NCBI GenBank assembly: GCA_036023115.1 | Contig: JAYKKT010000080.1 | Location: 12,839,001 to 12,903,000, forward strand | Direction of reading: 5' to 3' | Origin: Brasenia schreberi | Taxonomy: Eukaryota; Streptophyta; Magnoliopsida; Nymphaeales; Cabombaceae | DNA: 64,000 nucleotides | Translations under genes and position numbers: made by a program | The notes under the pieces: model-generated | What the model saw: only the letters and a program-made list of their open reading frames with translations | Told to the model about the DNA's origin: nothing | Databases searched by the model: none | Shown: positions 47,130 to 61,209 of the stretch, in pieces | How the letters are laid out: each line of letters opens with the position of its first letter | How positions within the stretch are numbered: position 1 is the first letter of the stretch

Positions 47130-47828
47130 TTGTTTGCAGCTGATTATAGAGACTAGATGCTATTGTCCTTGTTTTCAACAACACAAATTCTGAGAAGGTT
47201 GTTCGTTCTAAGGTATCATAGTTTAGCGAAAGCAACAGTTTAAATGGTTTCTGAACCATCATGAGATCTGAGGTTATACTTGCTGAGTTATGATACATAA
47301 CAATTTTGACAGAGGAATGTCAGACCACACCTTGATGGTGGAGACTTGTAGGATGGGTTTGAAGTGCTTCCACAGAGTATGCTACGGAATGACAAGCTTC
47401 CACAGAGTATGCTACGGAATGACAAGAAACTTGTGCCGGTTATTGGTCATTTATGAGCAGCCACACTTAGTGGCTTTTGATGACAGTTTCAAGATCCTGA
47501 TATGCATTCAGACACTTGTTAACAATCTTTATGAGTGTTTGACCAGACATCCCTGGTTGAATGAGTTTCCATGTGATTTTTGAGTATACTGCCTGAAAAT
47601 AGGCGAAACCTTGCTTCAGCTTTAATTGAGGCATTAACTACCTTTGTTAGTAATATTGATTCTTGTTTGGGGGGTTGCTATAAAACCAAGCCAGTGACTG
47701 GTTGCCTCAAAAGAAAGAAGATGCTAGTTGGTATCCAAGTACCAGCCACTAAAATGTCCATTGATCCTAAGGCAGAACTTGTCAGTAGAGTCAGGAAAGC
47801 GAGAAACATAAGAAAGTTGCATTTATAA
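47130..47828 (+). pseudogene. Unidentified coding-like remnant, plus strand
   Basis: The stretch lies in an intron of the minus-strand ZFYVE26-like pseudogene. From 47290 it reads VETCRMGLKCFHRVCYGMT, then NLCRLLVIYEQPHLVAFDDS, QTLVNNLYECLTRHPWLNEF and a TGA at 47581. One frame over it continues SILPENRRNLASALIEALTT to KMSIDPKAELVSRVRKARN and stops at 47826. A single missing T in the run at 47576-47581 would explain the break. A 30-bp in-frame tandem duplication (FHRVCYGMTS) lies at 47368-47427. The amino-acid texture is that of a conserved protein, but I do not recognise the family. It could be a retrocopy or a gene fragment. Confidence 0.4.
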
Positions 47829-48355
47829 ACTAATACAAAACATATTATCATAAGTGTGTTGAACAAAATGTATGTAAAACATTGCAGCATATGACTATAT
47901 ATCATTAAATAGAAGTACAACCTTGCACAATCCAAGTACGTCCCTAGGTGCTCCTACAAGTCAGGCATTTATCTACAGGGTGTCAGCAGACTTCTCAACC
48001 TTGTGCTTCGTGAATAAATTCTTAAGTTTGGCATATCCTTAAACAGATCCCAAAATTAAAGAAGGGATTCATGATAATGATTTCACATAATGCAACCTAT
48101 GGTCCAACACCCAGTACCAAACTAGGGTTTCCCATGGAAAGCATCTAGCATCAACAAGAGTCACTGAAGAACTCCGGAAACAAGGTACTAACGCCTCTCC
48201 CTGCACTGCATTACCTGGAAGTATACATACTTCAAGGAGTGAAAATGCTACTTTGTGAGACATAAAACAAACTAGAACATTGTGCATAACATTGGACAAA
48301 GAATAAAACATAAAAGAGTAAGAATTTAAGCATATTAAAAACTCAGAAGAAGGAC

Positions 48356-48721
48356 CTGGAACATGTAGAGATAGTTGAAATGCATATGAGTTTCACAATA
48401 GGAACATATCCGGTTAAGAGCTGCAGAAGTGTGCTGGATAACTGCCATGCCCTGAGAAGCAGCAGCTTCAGTTCTTGTTGCAAGGACATTCTCTAGAATA
48501 GACATCACACCGTAACCAACACACAAATCACAAAGATTATCTATAGTTCCATAGTCAGTTGCCAAAGGATCTGGCCTCTGAGGAGAAGACGATGCACCAG
48601 CTGCTGCATGTTGTGATGGCTGAGGAGGTGGTGGAACGCCTTTGGGAGGAAAAAACAATGAGCAGGCCTCCGCATAGTGTCCATGTTTGAACATAAAACC
48701 AAACATGTCCTGCCTTGCATA
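48356..48721 (-). pseudogene. ZFYVE26-like exon (2nd visible)
   Basis: The acceptor is TTGTGTAG and the donor CAG/gtcctt, giving 122 intact codons in phase 0. Key segments are FGFMFKHGHYAEACSLFFPP, a Pro/Ser-rich stretch, RPDPLATDYGTIDNLCDLC and ICSYCETHMHFNYLYMFQ. These are very characteristic of the plant family. Confidence 0.82.
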
Positions 48722-49028
48722 CTACACAAAAGCCACATGAATAAAACAAGAAAAATGAATTGAGAACAAGTTTGAGGAAATAATTTGCAAAGTTAACCTA
48801 TTAACAGCATATACAACTGTTCAAGAGAGCAGCCTTTACAAGAGACTTAGTAATTAGTATCTTGGATACGCATTCAGGGAATATGTTGCTAATGCAAAAA
48901 AGTCAACCTAACAAGCAAAACAAACATTCGTTCTAAAAGGCAATGAAAGCAATTCATGGCAAAGAGTAGTATGCATAGAGAATCTACATAGCTAAACTAT
49001 TTTCTGCAGAATGAATACATGAGCTTAC

Positions 49029-49263
49029 TTCTTGCAAATAGTTGATGCATTCAGCATATCTTATGTTATCCAAATTGCTTCGAGGACCATTATGCAAATT
49101 CTCCGAACTTTCTGATACGGCCGGATGACTTGCATTATGGTGCGATCTTCTAGATCTCTCTGACCGTGGGAAGGTTGAAGGTATATGTAAAACACTAAGA
49201 TACTCATCAGCAGAAAGAGAATCATCCAAGATAGTAGGTGCACTTCTGGCCAAATGCTCGTAC
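49029..49263 (-). pseudogene. ZFYVE26-like exon (1st visible)
   Basis: It begins after TTTTACAG. It encodes YEHLARSAPTILDDSLSADE, then PSTFPRSERSRR and GPRSNLDNIRYAECINYLQE, ending at a GTAAGC donor. The reading frame is intact: one base plus 78 codons. Confidence 0.78.
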
Positions 49264-50377
49264 CTGTAAAATTAATTGATTTCATATATTATATTCAATT
49301 ACTAACCACTGTAAAAACACATCGATATGTACACAGTGACATCAATCTGACAGAAGTAAGAAATGCGTAACAGAAGCAATCATACGGGTTTGCCAACTAC
49401 AACTAAGCCAAAGAAAACGAAGCAATGAAGATCCTGTGGGACACAGGAGAAATGGTGTAGGACGGTCGATGGTAAGAGGAGAGAGATTCAGTCGGTCCTT
49501 GGTTTTAATATGTTTATTTGCTTCCTTATTGTAGATGTGTAAATTTTACTTCAAAGTTTATGTTTAAAAGTTTACATAGATAGTTGAAATAAGTTTTCAC
49601 ACACTACATCGTGTGTAAGCGTGCCAGCCAGTTTATTTAAACAGTCAAAATTGTATTTTTTGACTTTAATGGCGATTGTGGGGAAGTGGGATCTTTTCGA
49701 CTTACGACTTCTTGAACCGATGCTCGAGGATCAACCTAAACGCTTTCAAGATTGATTTTGATAAGTGTGTTTTTGAAATTCACTTTTCAAACACAAATGA
49801 CTTAACCAAATTCATAGGCTTAGGTTTTTGGAAGAAATTTTTTCTGAGTTCTAAAAAACAGAAACTGGTTCTGTTTTCAGAACTTATTTTCGAATTTTTT
49901 TAAATAGTTTTTGGATCTCCAAAAATCACGAAACTTTTACAATGAATAAAGAATATATGAAGGTTCATAAACTATTTTTTATTCTGATTTTGGTGTTGTT
50001 GCAGTCTACAATTAAATCAAGGAATGACCCTTGCTCAGACGTCTGAAACAGTTCTGTAATAGAAATACAGAGGTTTAAAGAAAAATATATATCTCGATGC
50101 ACAAAAATTCGATTTTTATGAACTTGTTGGAAAGCTATGGGTGTCAGCTTTCCAATGAGACAAGTTTCAATGAAATTGGTTCACTATAGACAAACTGCAT
50201 TAATCTTTTCTGAAGCTTCAATTTGGTTTCTGTTCGATACTTTTGTATGTGTCAGCATGCATTAGAACTTACCTTATGATCTACCTTGGAACATACCTAT
50301 TACAAAACTTATGGAATTAATTCTCAATGAAAGTATTAAGATCCCATAACTACAAACTTGAAAACCTATGTTTTCAA
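49264..50377. other. Non-coding stretch
   Basis: No earlier ZFYVE26-like exon is recognised here, although one would be expected. The 3' LTR of the second LTR-family copy is not recognised either. The sequence is AT-rich. Confidence 0.45.
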
Positions 50378-52716
50378 AGAGGTTCTTTAATGAAAAATAT
50401 TGATTATCTAAGTAAGAATGTCAAATATAACAAATAAGTTCATGAATTACCAAAAACTCGTGATATTACAAAAAAATATTCGTATATTAAATAAGCTTTA
50501 AGGCTAAGCTCAAACCCAAGTTTTAAGAACAAACTTGAACCCAAACAAGCTTTAAGACTAAGCTAAAACCCAAGCTTTAAGACTAAGCTAAAACCCGAGC
50601 TTTAAGGCTAAACTCGAACTAGCCAAAATAATCAAACAAGCTTTAAGACTAAACTCAAACCCTCCAAAACAACCAAATGTTAGGGCTCTTAAATAATTCA
50701 CTATTTAAAATATGATTCTATGATTCCAATAATAAGATAATCCACCCAGATGATAGAAAAAGGTTTAAAGTATATACAAAAAGATTCATAATTAACTTAA
50801 TATTTTTCAAGAATCTTTTCAACATAAAAGGTTTGTCTCAAAAAATAAGATTTTTTAATACAATTTTTATTATTCACACAAATTATTCAAAATATACTAA
50901 ATGAATAGTCAATATTCAAGGCAAGACTCTTTTTATACATTATTCTCAAATACTTGTATTGAGCACAAGGTTATCAAGATAACAATAAATATATTTTCAA
51001 TATTGATTCATCTCCAACTAATAGCCAACAACATGAAGCACCTTAATCACAAAGGTCTTCAACAAAAGGCTAACAAACATGACATATATAGCTACAATAC
51101 AAAGATCTTAATCACATAAAAATACAACTTCAAAGTTATCAATATCACAAAATATCAAATAATAATAAGTACATATTCAAACATTGATTGATCGCCAACC
51201 AATAGCCAACAACATAAAGCACCTTAATACAAAGGTCTTCAATAAAAGGCCAACAAAAGTGATATATACTCACAACGCAAAGATCTTAATCATAGAAAGA
51301 TACAATATATTGTCTAACAAACAATCTACCCTTACAAAAGAAAATCAACCAATCGATATTTAAATATCATAAACAAATATCAATAATTGAAAGAAACACA
51401 CCTAGATTAACTCAAATCTGAATGCCAACGAAGATCAAATCATATCCAAACATAGGCATGAGTCTATATCCAAGACAACCAAGTATCTCATATGTAACAT
51501 AAAATGGGTCTCGATAGAGGACTAAATCCATGACCCGAGTGCATATAAATGCCTATTTCTCTTTGTTGAACGGAGAAATTGTCTTATCTCTCTCTCCTGA
51601 ACGTATAACCCATTGGCACTGGAGCCATCTACGCCATCAGAATCTCACCTTGTTGTTGACCTTGTTGTCGTCTTCTTCCCCATCTAACTCCTCGCCACCA
51701 CCTGGATTGTTGCATCTTGTCGTCCAAAACTGCCAGTCGAATGGAGAAGCATGCGCTAGTCCATTCTCATGATTTGCCTCTTCCTCTTCCTCTCCTGCCT
51801 CTTTGTTCCTCTCTCTCTCTCTTGATGCGTGGTGAAGCCTCACCTGAGCTAAAATCGCTCTTCAATCGCCACCATCGCTACAACCTCTGCCTACCATTGA
51901 TTATCCACCAAAATCACCATTGAGTTCACTCAGAACTATCATCTCCACTATGATTAGCCACCACCATTCTCATCCACTAAAACCCTCTCTCTTTGTGTTC
52001 ATACTCATGGAGAAGCATGCGCTAGTCTCAGTCGGAGATCAAGTTCGACGAATCAACCATTACCCAACGTGCATTCCAAGCCGCTTAGACCATTCGATGT
52101 CATCCAACCCTCTATGCCTTCCATCATTGTTGGTAAGGAGGATGCAGGTACATCCAACCAACCATTGTATTTGATGTACTTGCTCTTCCAACTAGCTAGA
52201 GAGATCTTGAGAGTTCACGAAGCCCAGACAACAATACGTGTACTTGTATCTTCCTCCTCTGTCTTTGTTGTTCTCCCCCTCTTCTTTTTCTTTGTCCTTC
52301 ATGACCTGAAACCTGAAGACCTTTATATTGACCCCTTCCTCTCGTAAGTAAGACGTTCCACTAGAGTCTAGGTTCTTCAACATCACCACCATATTCTCCA
52401 CCATCACAGCTATAACTGACGTTTCACGCCAACTTCGACCACCATTTTTGAAGGTTCTGATATCATGTTAGAAAATAAGTAAAATTTATGTTTTCATTTT
52501 ATTGAATAGTGAGATAATCTATATACAATCAACCATACAAGGCTTAATATTTATTGAATACAAAGTCAATATTTATAGAGAGAAAGTGAGAGGAGTGAAA
52601 GCTAACAACATTCAACTGTTGGTTGCTGAAGATAGTCATTGGATAGAGCCCAATGACTAGTAAAGTAGTTGTTGGGGCTCCCTAGTAGCCTTGATTCTTA
52701 ATTACATGTATGTACA
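50378..52716 (-). mobile_element. Second copy of the non-autonomous LTR family (partial)
   Basis: The interior repeat (50378-51400) matches 1198-2250 of the first copy, minus its RTE insert. A primer-site variant, TGATATCAGAACC (52465-52453), precedes an LTR-like segment beginning TGTTAGAAAATAAG (52466) and ending about 52716. The other LTR was not recognised. Between 51420 and 52450 the sequence is C-rich with many CACCA words and differs from the equivalent part of copy 1. It contains ATGGAGAAGCATGCGCTAGT twice (51741 and 52008). No retroelement enzymes are encoded. Confidence 0.7.
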
Positions 52717-52719
52717 GTT

Positions 52720-53330
52720 TCATAATGAGAAACATATAGCAAAATATACTAACAAATATATGTATTTTAACAATCAAACCTTATTACATTTTAACATTAA
52801 CATTGCATCCCATGGCAACCCCAAATGTGAATAACGTTTTGATACAATATAAGAAAACAACACCTTAAGTGCCCTAATAGTAGCTACCACACTCCACTAA
52901 TAACATTCACAAAGAATCAACCACCAATGTGACTAACAAGTATTTCAAGTAAGGCACAAAACACTAAATAACATTGTTTAATTGAATATAGCTTTTGAAT
53001 AGTACACATCAACAAGCCATAAGGTTATAAAAGATACCTCCAATGGGCTAGATTTCTAGCCATTGGGGCCCACTTACGGATGTTCCCTCTTAAACAAAAA
53101 TAAAATAAAATAAAAAAGGAAAAAAAATAGAAAGTAATAAAATTGTGTACATGTGCAATTACAAGTGGGTACATACACAATTTCATCTTTAACAACACAT
53201 GTATAGTACCGTACCATACTATGCTTATCAACCTTTATAATGAGAAACAAATCATTGAAAATCACAAAGAAAATTAAAATTAATCACTCAATTCAATTGT
53301 TAAAGAGAGAAACTAAAGATTACAAATTAC
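52720..53330. other. Non-coding AT-rich stretch
   Basis: No gene or element is recognised. Confidence 0.4.
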
Positions 53331-53660
53331 AAGTATGAATTATGAAGTTCAAAGGTCAATTTCATTCCATAAAGTGTGGATCATAATCAATAAATGCACC
53401 ATAAGCAGTGTAACTAGGGTGACCACAACCATCTCCCTTATCTTCCTTTATAATAGGTTCCTTCGATCAAGCTCCTTTCATGTCATCATCTCCAATCTCT
53501 GCTTCTTCCATTATTGCTCTCCAGTTTTCATCTCTTAAATTGATAGGAGCTTTTCTTTTTCGATACAATAATCCAAAAATCAATATTTTCACAGCTAAGT
53601 GGATCGGATGATACATTTTTTACCCTTTTTACATCTCTTTGCATTTATATATAAAGAAAA
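53330..53660 (-). mobile_element. hAT transposase C-terminal relic
   Basis: It aligns with 15080-15430 of the other hAT relic: shared GTGGATCATAATCAATAAATG, TTTTCATCTC, AAAAATCAATATTTTC and TTACATCTCTTTGCATTT. It represents the acidic tail and DWV region of a related transposase on the minus strand. It is too short and broken to function. Confidence 0.6.
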
Positions 53661-53729
53661 CAAAAAAAAGAATACAAGAATGTCATATACTTAGAAAATC
53701 ATTTAAATATGAGTAACAATAAAAACTAT

Positions 53730-53930
53730 GCCTTTTTCCATACTAGATGGTGTCGGCTACATGGATTCTTTATTTCCACAAAGCCTTATCATAATTTGTA
53801 GAATCCATGGTAAATAAGTTCGATAAAATTTTACAATGACTATCGAAAGATAAGGCTTTGTGGAAAAAGAATCCATGGATTCTACAAATTATGATAAGGC
53901 TTTGTGGAAACAAAGAATTTATGATAAGCC
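53730..53930. repeat. RTE-derived 45-bp inverted repeat (hairpin)
   Basis: 53766-53810 (TTCTTTATTTCCACAAAGCC ... GAATCCATGG) is repeated in inverse at 53873-53917 with one mismatch, separated by a 62-bp spacer. The spacer itself carries a third partial copy (GATAAGGCTTTGTGGAAA). The sequence starts as the RTE 3' end (CATACTAGATGGTGTCGGC). Confidence 0.85.
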
Positions 53931-54319
53931 TTTCTTGCTTTTGGTTGATTTCATGGGTGTAGCTTTTAATTGAGGTTCTTAAATTTCCCCTTTGGGCTAA
54001 TTAGCCCCCGTCTTGTGAAAAAGAAAAGTTGGTTTTTATTGCTTCATTTTCTGGTAGTAGACAGTTCATAAACTCTTAGTAAAAAATCCACTCCCCTAAG
54101 TGAATGGATAAGTCCCCATGATACTCCTGTAGATTTTGGTACGTAGGAAAATTGCTGGAGACAAAAAGCGCCATAAGTAATCAGCTCTGCGTAGGTTACC
54201 TCGAAAAGGTATGCGAAAACTTTCAGCAATTCAGCCGGTCATGTGGAAATATCTCCATAAAATAGTCGGCTAAACACAAATTTCCTTAAAGATCAAAATG
54301 TGATAAACGTTCAATTAGA

Positions 54320-54328
54320 GGCGGGAAA
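54320..54328 (-). promoter_or_regulatory. E2F-type site upstream of aspartate carbamoyltransferase
   Basis: GGCGGGAAA on the plus strand is TTTCCCGCC on the minus strand, a perfect E2F consensus, 534 bp before the start codon. E2F sites of this form drive S-phase expression of plant replication and nucleotide-metabolism genes. Function here is inferred from sequence and position only. Confidence 0.5.
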
Positions 54329-54404
54329 TCTAAGCCCCCCAAGTCCCGACCCCGCTGACGGCGCAACCCCCGCGTAAAAGCCCTACTCGGAGCAACACGG
54401 CCTC

Positions 54405-54861
54405 TGACTCCCTCTCTCTATCGAGTGATCGCGGACGACGCTATTGCTTCTCCCCTCCAGGTCTTTCTTTCTCTCTCTCACTGTGTCTCACTCAAATTTC
54501 ATCCGTGTCTGTGTGTGTTTCCCAGAGGCAGGGTAGCGCCGGTCTCTGTCTCTCTCTGTCCCTCTTTCTCTCTCTTTCCACTATTTTCTTCGGAGAAAAT
54601 TACTCTGTTATTAGTATCTGTGCTGATATTTTAAAGCGGAATACTTAGACTAATGGATATTTTTGGGGTATAGTTTTCTTGATACATTTCAATCTCATTA
54701 CGCGTTCTTATTGCATCTAATCATTGCTAGGAATTGGAGTCATTGGCTTTATATTTGTTGGTGTGCAGGCTGTTTAGTTTCCGTTGTTTCCTTCCTTAAA
54801 CGCTTCTTAACTCGGCGTGTTCGTCATACGTGTTCATTTGTTTCAGATTCGCTTCTCAACA
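54405..54861 (+). promoter_or_regulatory. CT-rich 5' leader of the PYRB gene, possible leader intron
   Basis: Long TCTCTC runs (54410-54420, 54466-54480, 54544-54580) are typical of plant core promoters and leaders. A good acceptor, TTTGTTTCAG, ends at 54846, 15 bp before the ATG. A plausible donor is CCAG/gtcttt near 54462. The transcription start is not determined. Confidence 0.45.
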
Positions 54862-58620
<3,759 letters not shown>

Positions 58621-58689
58621 TCTAGATGTAAATATTTGTTGATAACCGAAGGTTGAATCCCGTTGGAGAAGAAAAGGGCAATAAAGGCA

Positions 58690-60420
58690 TCAAAAGGCTG
58701 GCCAAGGCTGGCCGACCAGCACTAGCTGTTGGAGTCCAATGGCTAGTTGTTGGACAGGCCCTAGTTGTTGGCCAGTATGTCGTTGGCCTCCAACGGCTAT
58801 GGTAGAGCGGGCTTTAGTGGCCTGCGCCATACACAGAGAGTGCACGGGCCCTAATGACCCATGCCACCTATTACATTTAACACCTCCCCTCAAACTTATG
58901 GTGTATATACCGAAAGTTTGTCTAACAAGATCATAAATCAAATACATCTCAATTCTTTTGTTTGCTTGTAACAAGGATTTCCATAATAATAGTATCCAAA
59001 TTGCTTCAACTTCCTTTGAAACAATTCCACATCATCTTTCCATAACCAACATATCAATTCATTTTTCATCCTGCATGAAGATCAACGAAGTATCAATATA
59101 TACATTTGCTTAATTTCTAACAACAACAAGACAATTTATGATATATAATCCAAAAGGAAAACCAAAAATGAGTTAAATAAGTTCATGAAGTTGATTTGCT
59201 CTATTTCAAGAAAGTCATATGTATCAATACTTCAATAGGATTGTCTATTATAACAACTAGATTCATAAATCACTACAAATTTGTGATATTGTAAGGGGAC
59301 CTTGGTATATCAAACAAGCCTTTTAAGGATAGGCTCAAAACCCACCAAGTTAAACAAACTTTAAGAGTTTTGAGGACAAACTCAAGCCCAAACAAGCTTT
59401 TTAAGGCAAAGCTTAAAACCTTCAAATTAAACAAGCTTTTTAAGGAAAAGCTCAAAACCTTCGAAACAAACAAGCTTTTTAAGGCAAAACACAAAAACTT
59501 CAAATCAAACAAGCTTTTTAAGGTTAAACTCAAAACCCGCCAAGTCAAACAAGCTTTAAAGCTAAGCTCAAACTTGAGTTTCGAGGATAAACTCGAACCC
59601 AAACAAGCTTTTTAATACAAAGCTCAAAACCTTCAAACATACAATACCAAGGCCCTTAAATATCCTTTAAACTCAAAAGTGATTCTATGGTTCCAAAAAT
59701 AAAACAATCCATTAAAACGATTAAAACGAGTCAAAGGAATCAACTTCATGCTTTTCAAAAGTCTCACAAGATTTGTTAAAATAATTTTATCAAATAGAAG
59801 CTAATCAAGATAACAAGTCTTTTTCAATATTGATTACACTCCAACCAAAAGGCCAACAATATGGAGCATCTTAATCACAAATATTTTCAACAAAAGCCAA
59901 CAAACGGAGATCATAAGCTCATGAAAAAGCAACCTAAAGTTATCAAGATCACAAATCTTCAAATATCAATTAATTTCCAACAAAAGGCCACCAACATAAA
60001 GCACCTTAATCACAAAGGTCTTCAACAAAAGACCAACAATATGGATCTTAGTCATACAAGTAAATGCAACTCATTTTTAACAAACATTTTTCCAATTCAC
60101 TCAACAACCAAGTTTTAAGTCTGAAATAACAATAAATACGTCTTCAAACATTAATTTATTTTTAACAAAAGGCTACCAACATAAAGCACCTTAATCACAA
60201 AGGTCTTCAACAAAAGGCCAACAACATGGATCTCAATTATTCAAGAAGATACTCATTATTTTTCAACAAATACATTTTCGATTTTATCAATAGTCAAGTT
60301 TAAAATTGTTCAAATGTTACAACACATTTTTCTTCTAAACATGCCAACAAACAATTTGATACAATCAATATTGCATATAATCAAGTTGGAAGGAACACAC
60401 CTGGATGAGCTTAAGTGTGA
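58690..60420 (-). mobile_element. Third copy of the non-autonomous LTR family (partial)
   Basis: An LTR end (TTACATTTAACA, ending 58882) is followed by the family purine tract complement and ATGGTGTATATACCGAAAGTTTGTCTAACA, matching 523-570. The interior repeat continues to about 60420 (ACACACCTGGATGAGC). The primer site and second LTR were not found, so this copy is incomplete. It lies in PYRB intron 2. Confidence 0.7.
59389..59615. repeat. 39-bp minisatellite, about five units
   Basis: The word AAACAAGCTTTTTAAGG starts at 59390, 59429, 59468 and 59507, an exact 39-bp spacing, then at 59547 and in a degenerate unit near 59600. Because 39 is a multiple of three, it leaves open frames on both strands that are not genes. 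Confidence 0.85.
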
Positions 60421-60424
60421 ATAC

Positions 60425-61205
60425 CATGCACAACGGAATCAAATAGCCAAATCTGTTTATTTAACTCAGCAATGCAAATACTATACAAGCATGCAATAAT
60501 ATTAAGTGCAACAGAAAAGTTTCATGTTTTCATGAGAAAGAAGGGAAAGCAGTAAACCAGCAAAATGTTCCAATAATCAGATCGAACACCATATAGATGC
60601 TTTGCACATTTACAATCGCAAAATAGATTGTTAGGGAACCGTAAACCATCCCCAAAATAAAAACTTAGAAAACGAAAAATTGAGCCAGGATAGATCATCA
60701 AGACCCTCAATTCCCACCTTAGAATCATAAAAATTTTACAATCAACAACACAAAATGGGCAAGTGAGAGCAACCAAAATCACCTTAAAATTGAGCACCGA
60801 CAAAGATTAACAAAGCAAAAATAAGACCTACGAAAGACCAATTGGTTGAACCTAAACACCTTCCAACGGGAAAATTTTGAAATAAAAGGTCATGTTGAGA
60901 AGACCCCAAAATTATAAAAGAAAGATACCGAAAACACAAAAGTTGAACACACCGACAAACAGATAGTCAAAATCAACAAAGAACACTTAGCACTGAATCT
61001 GAAGGACCTAAAAGATTAAAACACAGTGATTTCTTCAAAATCCAAGTAATTATTCAATGACCATTTCATAATTTTTTTAATAAACATGCTTTAAGAAATC
61101 TTAAGAAACCATATTTGCACCAAAACAAATTAGGATTTGTCATAGAAAGGGGAGATAAACCAATAAATCGTCCTTAAGCCAAAAATAGATCGCGTAATGT
61201 TCTTA
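60425..61205. other. PYRB intron 2, non-coding
   Basis: A-rich sequence without a recognised exon or element. Confidence 0.45.
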
Positions 61206-61209
61206 TAAC

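Larger units (their letters stand above)
32047..49263 (-). pseudogene. ZFYVE26/spastizin-like gene, last nine exons, decayed
   Basis: Nine minus-strand exons encode the C-terminal part of the large plant protein related to ZFYVE26 (spastizin; Arabidopsis At2g25730-type as I remember it), a protein linked to endolysosomal function and cytokinesis in animals. Exons: 49263-49029, 48721-48356, 46367-46266, 45789-45646, 35005-34917, 34260-34181, 34084-33973, 33150-33065, 32826-32727, plus a short terminal exon 32112-32047 ending QWFDRNL and TAA. Phases join perfectly except at four lesions. These are TAA for a family Gln at 46301-46299, a TG instead of AG acceptor before 35005, a 4-bp deletion near 34030, and an AT instead of GT donor after 32727. 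No earlier exons of this roughly 2,500-residue family are seen between 49,264 and the divergent gene at 54,862. The copy is therefore a 5'-truncated pseudogene. One intron holds a nest of transposons. Confidence 0.78.

Noticed and set aside
48069..48311. 80-codon minus-strand ORF between pseudogene exons
   Set aside because: Phases of the flanking exons join without it and it matches no family block, so it is intron.
54044..54229. Possible organelle-derived fragment upstream of PYRB
   Set aside because: The sequence looked plastid-like at first, but I could not match it to any organelle gene.
59273..59615. Overlapping 109- and 81-codon ORFs
   Set aside because: Products of the 39-bp minisatellite, whose period is a multiple of three.
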